Source: JAVBPB01 sp031549965 (lineage in GTDB: Bacteria > Bacillota > Clostridia > Lachnospirales > Lachnospiraceae). Taken from it: a stretch of 16,644 nucleotides of DNA. The stretch's first letter is position 1; each line of letters begins with the position of its first letter. A program made the position numbers and the translations under genes. The notes under the pieces are model-generated. The model was given only the letters and a program-made list of their open reading frames with translations, made no database searches and was not told where the DNA came from. The DNA lies in contig JAVBPB010000111.1 in assembly GCA_031549965.1 (NCBI GenBank), forward strand, positions 1 through 16,644. Reading direction: 5' to 3'. Positions 15,109-16,644 of the stretch are shown here, in pieces.

Positions 15109-15321
15109 ATGGCAATGTCAGAAAAAATCCGTATACTGATGGTAAAACAAAAAATGACAGTAACAGATTTAGCCAAGTCATTAGACATGTCCCAAAGTAA
15201 TTTAAGTAATAAGCTTAGCAGAGATAACTTTAGTGAAAAGGAATTAAATCAAATTGCTGAAGCTATGGGGTGCTCTTTTAAAGGCTCATTTATTATAGAT
15301 GATACAAACGAAGTCATATAA
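15109..15321 (+). CDS. Small Cro/C1-type (XRE) helix-turn-helix regulator
   Basis: 70 aa, essentially one DNA-binding domain: MTVTDLAKSLDMSQSNLSNK (about 16-35) forms the helix-turn-helix, followed by a third helix and a short tail (FIIDDTNEVI). It probably represses the divergent operon and itself, by analogy with phage and ICE repressors. The start is ATG at 15109-15111 with AAAGGTGG upstream; a TTG at 15091 lies before that site and is rejected. Nearest palindrome: CACTTATAAGTG in its own promoter. The lack of a dimerisation or protease domain means induction by self-cleavage is unlikely. Confidence 0.85.
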   Translation: MAMSEKIRILMVKQKMTVTDLAKSLDMSQSNLSNKLSRDNFSEKELNQIAEAMGCSFKGSFIIDDTNEVI

Positions 15322-15424
15322 TCATATCCTTAAAAGGCAGAACTACTACAGTCAATTCATCAAAGCAACCCTATAAAGAATAAATTAACTTTAAAATCCA
15401 ATACTATGAAAGGAAGGTGACTCT

Positions 15425-16267
15425 TTGGATTCAAATCGCAACTACAAAGATGGTGTATTTACCACACTATTCAATGATAAAGAAAAAATACTTGAGTTAT
15501 TCAATGCCCTTAATAATACTAATTATGATGCTGATACTGATGTACAAATTCAAACATTATCAGATGTATTATATTCAGTGCGAAAGAATGATTTAGCTTT
15601 TTCTATTGATAACCGATTTATTGTGTTAGCAGAACACCAGAGTTCTATTTGTGCAAATATGGCTTTAAGGTTTCTGATTTATGTACCAAGGGTATACGAA
15701 AAAACAGTTGATAATAAACTTATCTATTCCAATACTCCTGTAAAACTTCCAACACCAGAGTTTTTTGTTCTTTACAACGGTACTGACGATTACCCACTGG
15801 AGACTACACAAAAATTATCAGATTTGTTTATTGTTAAGCCTGATAAAATACCATTAGAACTAGAAGTAAAAATTATTAATATTAACAAGTGTAAGGAACA
15901 TAGTATATTAAGCAAAAGCACCACACTAAATCTATACAGCTTATTTATTGACAAGGTAATATAATTTTTAAATCAACATCTCAATAGGGATGAAGCTATA
16001 AAAGAATCAATAAAATGGTGCATACAACACGATATTTTAAGTAAATTTCTCAAAGAAAACGGATCGGAGGTGTATAACATGTTATTTGAAGAATACAACG
16101 TTGAAATTGCTTTACAAGTACGTGAAGATGAAACTAAGGAAAATATTGCTATGGAACTCCTTAAATCTGGTATTCCTGTTGAAACAATACAAAAATCTAC
16201 ACATTTATCACCTAAACGTATCATGGAACTAAAACAAAATCTTGACCTACAATTACAAAATTCATAA
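15425..16267 (+). pseudogene. Rpn family PD-(D/E)XK nuclease gene with an in-frame stop
   Basis: The reading frame spans 281 codons including the stop, the normal length of Rpn/PDDEXK_2 transposase-like nucleases, but codon 180 is TAA (15962-15964). There is no frameshift: the frame after the stop (FLNQHLNRDEAIKESIKWC) continues the family sequence directly. The N-terminal part keeps a plausible nuclease core: Asp56 in RKNDLAF, and Glu70-x-Gln72 in VLAEHQSS. The C-terminal part has the typical MLFEEYNVEIALQVREDE and KSTHLSPKRIMELK segments. The start is TTG at 15425-15427 with AAGGTG 5 nt upstream. Rpn proteins have been reported as recombination-promoting, toxic DNA nucleases. The stop probably inactivates the full-length product; a sequencing error or readthrough is possible. 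No convincing promoter was seen in 15322-15424. Confidence 0.85.
16079..16267 (+). CDS. Possible independent C-terminal Rpn product (62 aa)
   Basis: Inside the Rpn frame, downstream of the stop at codon 180, ATG 16079-16081 is preceded by GGAGG (16066-16070) with an ideal 8-nt gap. The product would be the helical C-terminal tail of Rpn, starting MLFEEYNVEIALQVREDE. In E. coli, Rpn genes have been reported to encode a small C-terminal antitoxin from an internal start; this site has the same arrangement. Whether it is translated is unknown, and a purine-rich codon run could mimic a binding site. Confidence 0.4.
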   Translation: MLFEEYNVEIALQVREDETKENIAMELLKSGIPVETIQKSTHLSPKRIMELKQNLDLQLQNS

Positions 16268-16272
16268 TTCTT

Positions 16273-16302
16273 AAAGGTGTATGCTGCTGCATATGCCTTT
16301 TT
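16273..16302 (+). terminator. Intrinsic terminator after the Rpn gene
   Basis: A 12-bp stem AAAGGTGTATGC/GCATATGCCTTT (two G-T pairs) with loop TGCT, running into TTTTT. It starts 5 nt past the stop codon. A second hairpin, CTGCTGCATA/TATGGCAGCAG (16284-16314), overlaps it and could compete with it. Confidence 0.8.
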
Positions 16303-16644
16303 CTATGGCAGCAGATTTTAAATGTCTGCATCTCACACATACGTTGGTTTCTTTGTTAAAATTAACCCTATAAGGAAATATCCAATCAATACATCCATTC
16401 GATTGCCAAGCCTATACTCTTAAAACGGCTCTGTATTAGCGTTTTTAGAATGTATTTCTCTTAAATGGTATAAAACTACCCCTAACACATTTCAGTTTGT
16501 AAGATTACAGAGCAGACACTAAATACTAAGCTTAGAATTGATTTAAATACTTTTGCTATCATTTTTCTGACCTACGCTAATGATTGTTGAGTTTAGTTTT
16601 TCATTTTCATCTATGCCTTTTAGCATTTATGTAAAATCACTATG
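16303..16644. other. No supportable gene to the right edge
   Basis: 342 bases with stops in all frames. The longest minus-strand peptides (27 and 26 codons near 16540-16630) lack convincing ribosome binding sites. No tRNA, repeat array or strong promoter was seen. Confidence 0.6.

Larger units (their letters stand above)
11556..15321. mobile_element. Compact integrative element or prophage/ICE remnant
   Basis: A block with a tyrosine integrase at one end, a divergent Cro/C1-type regulator at the other, and seven small genes plus a HIRAN gene between them on the integrase strand, tightly packed and often overlapping. It is flanked by ordinary-looking chromosomal genes on the left and an Rpn gene on the right. 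No relaxase, FtsK/TraG-like, replication, terminase or capsid gene is present. The limits given are those of the gene block; true att ends were not found and could lie outside it. Confidence 0.5.

Noticed and set aside
11180..15360. A shared 9-mer TACTACAGT on both sides of the element as an att core
   Set aside because: The two copies are in inverted orientation, whereas att repeats must be direct, and the left copy lies in the SEC-C promoter. The length is compatible with chance.
16540..16632. Short minus-strand peptides, one hydrophobic, as a type I toxin
   Set aside because: Only 26-27 codons, weak or missing ribosome binding sites, no promoter and no visible antisense RNA.
1..16644. CRISPR array, tRNA or rRNA genes, insertion sequence ends
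   Set aside because: No regularly spaced repeats, cloverleaf-like segments, rRNA motifs or paired terminal inverted repeats were seen.

Overview
The window is low-GC DNA (roughly 30% by eye) from a Gram-positive bacterium. Strong AAGGAGG-type ribosome binding sites, frequent TTG and GTG starts, a lipoprotein-type PstS and PhoP/PhoR-type regulators point to Firmicutes, most likely class Clostridia. The species cannot be named from sequence alone.

Region 1 (302-7262, minus strand) is a complete phosphate module in one head-to-tail run: pstS, pstC, pstA, pstB, phoU, phoP, phoR. PstS, PstC, PstA and PstB form the high-affinity phosphate ABC importer. PhoU links transporter state to signalling, and PhoR/PhoP is the phosphate-responsive two-component system. 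Four hexamers on an 11-nt period (7327-7365) upstream of pstS look like a PhoP box, so the regulators appear to sit inside the operon they control. PstA is unusual: a PDZ-like domain of about 100 residues is inserted in its first extracytoplasmic loop.

Region 2 (7415-10581, plus strand) starts from a good sigma-A promoter (TTGCAA-17-TATAAT) and holds a dCMP deaminase, then a membrane-bound dCache-HAMP-GGDEF-EAL cyclic-di-GMP protein, and ends in a strong hairpin terminator. A minus-strand SEC-C metal-binding protein with its own promoter follows.

Region 3 (about 11556-15321) looks like a compact integrative element or a prophage/ICE remnant. It has a Tn916/phage-type tyrosine integrase at the left end, and upstream of it seven small genes plus a HIRAN-domain gene on the same strand, tightly packed and often overlapping. 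Two of the small genes are only about 50 codons long. A divergently transcribed Cro/C1-type regulator sits at the right end. The divergent promoters are near-consensus and carry repeated CACTT/AAGTG half-sites, including a perfect 12-bp palindrome. Two adjacent stem-loops lie in the only sizeable gap of the operon. I see no replication, packaging, structural or conjugation gene, and no att repeats could be identified.

Region 4 (15425-16302, plus strand) is an Rpn/PD-(D/E)XK transposase-like nuclease gene with one in-frame TAA at codon 180. Downstream of the stop, a well-placed ribosome binding site and ATG could give a separate C-terminal product. A hairpin terminator follows. The last 340 bases and the first 300 bases hold no gene I can support.
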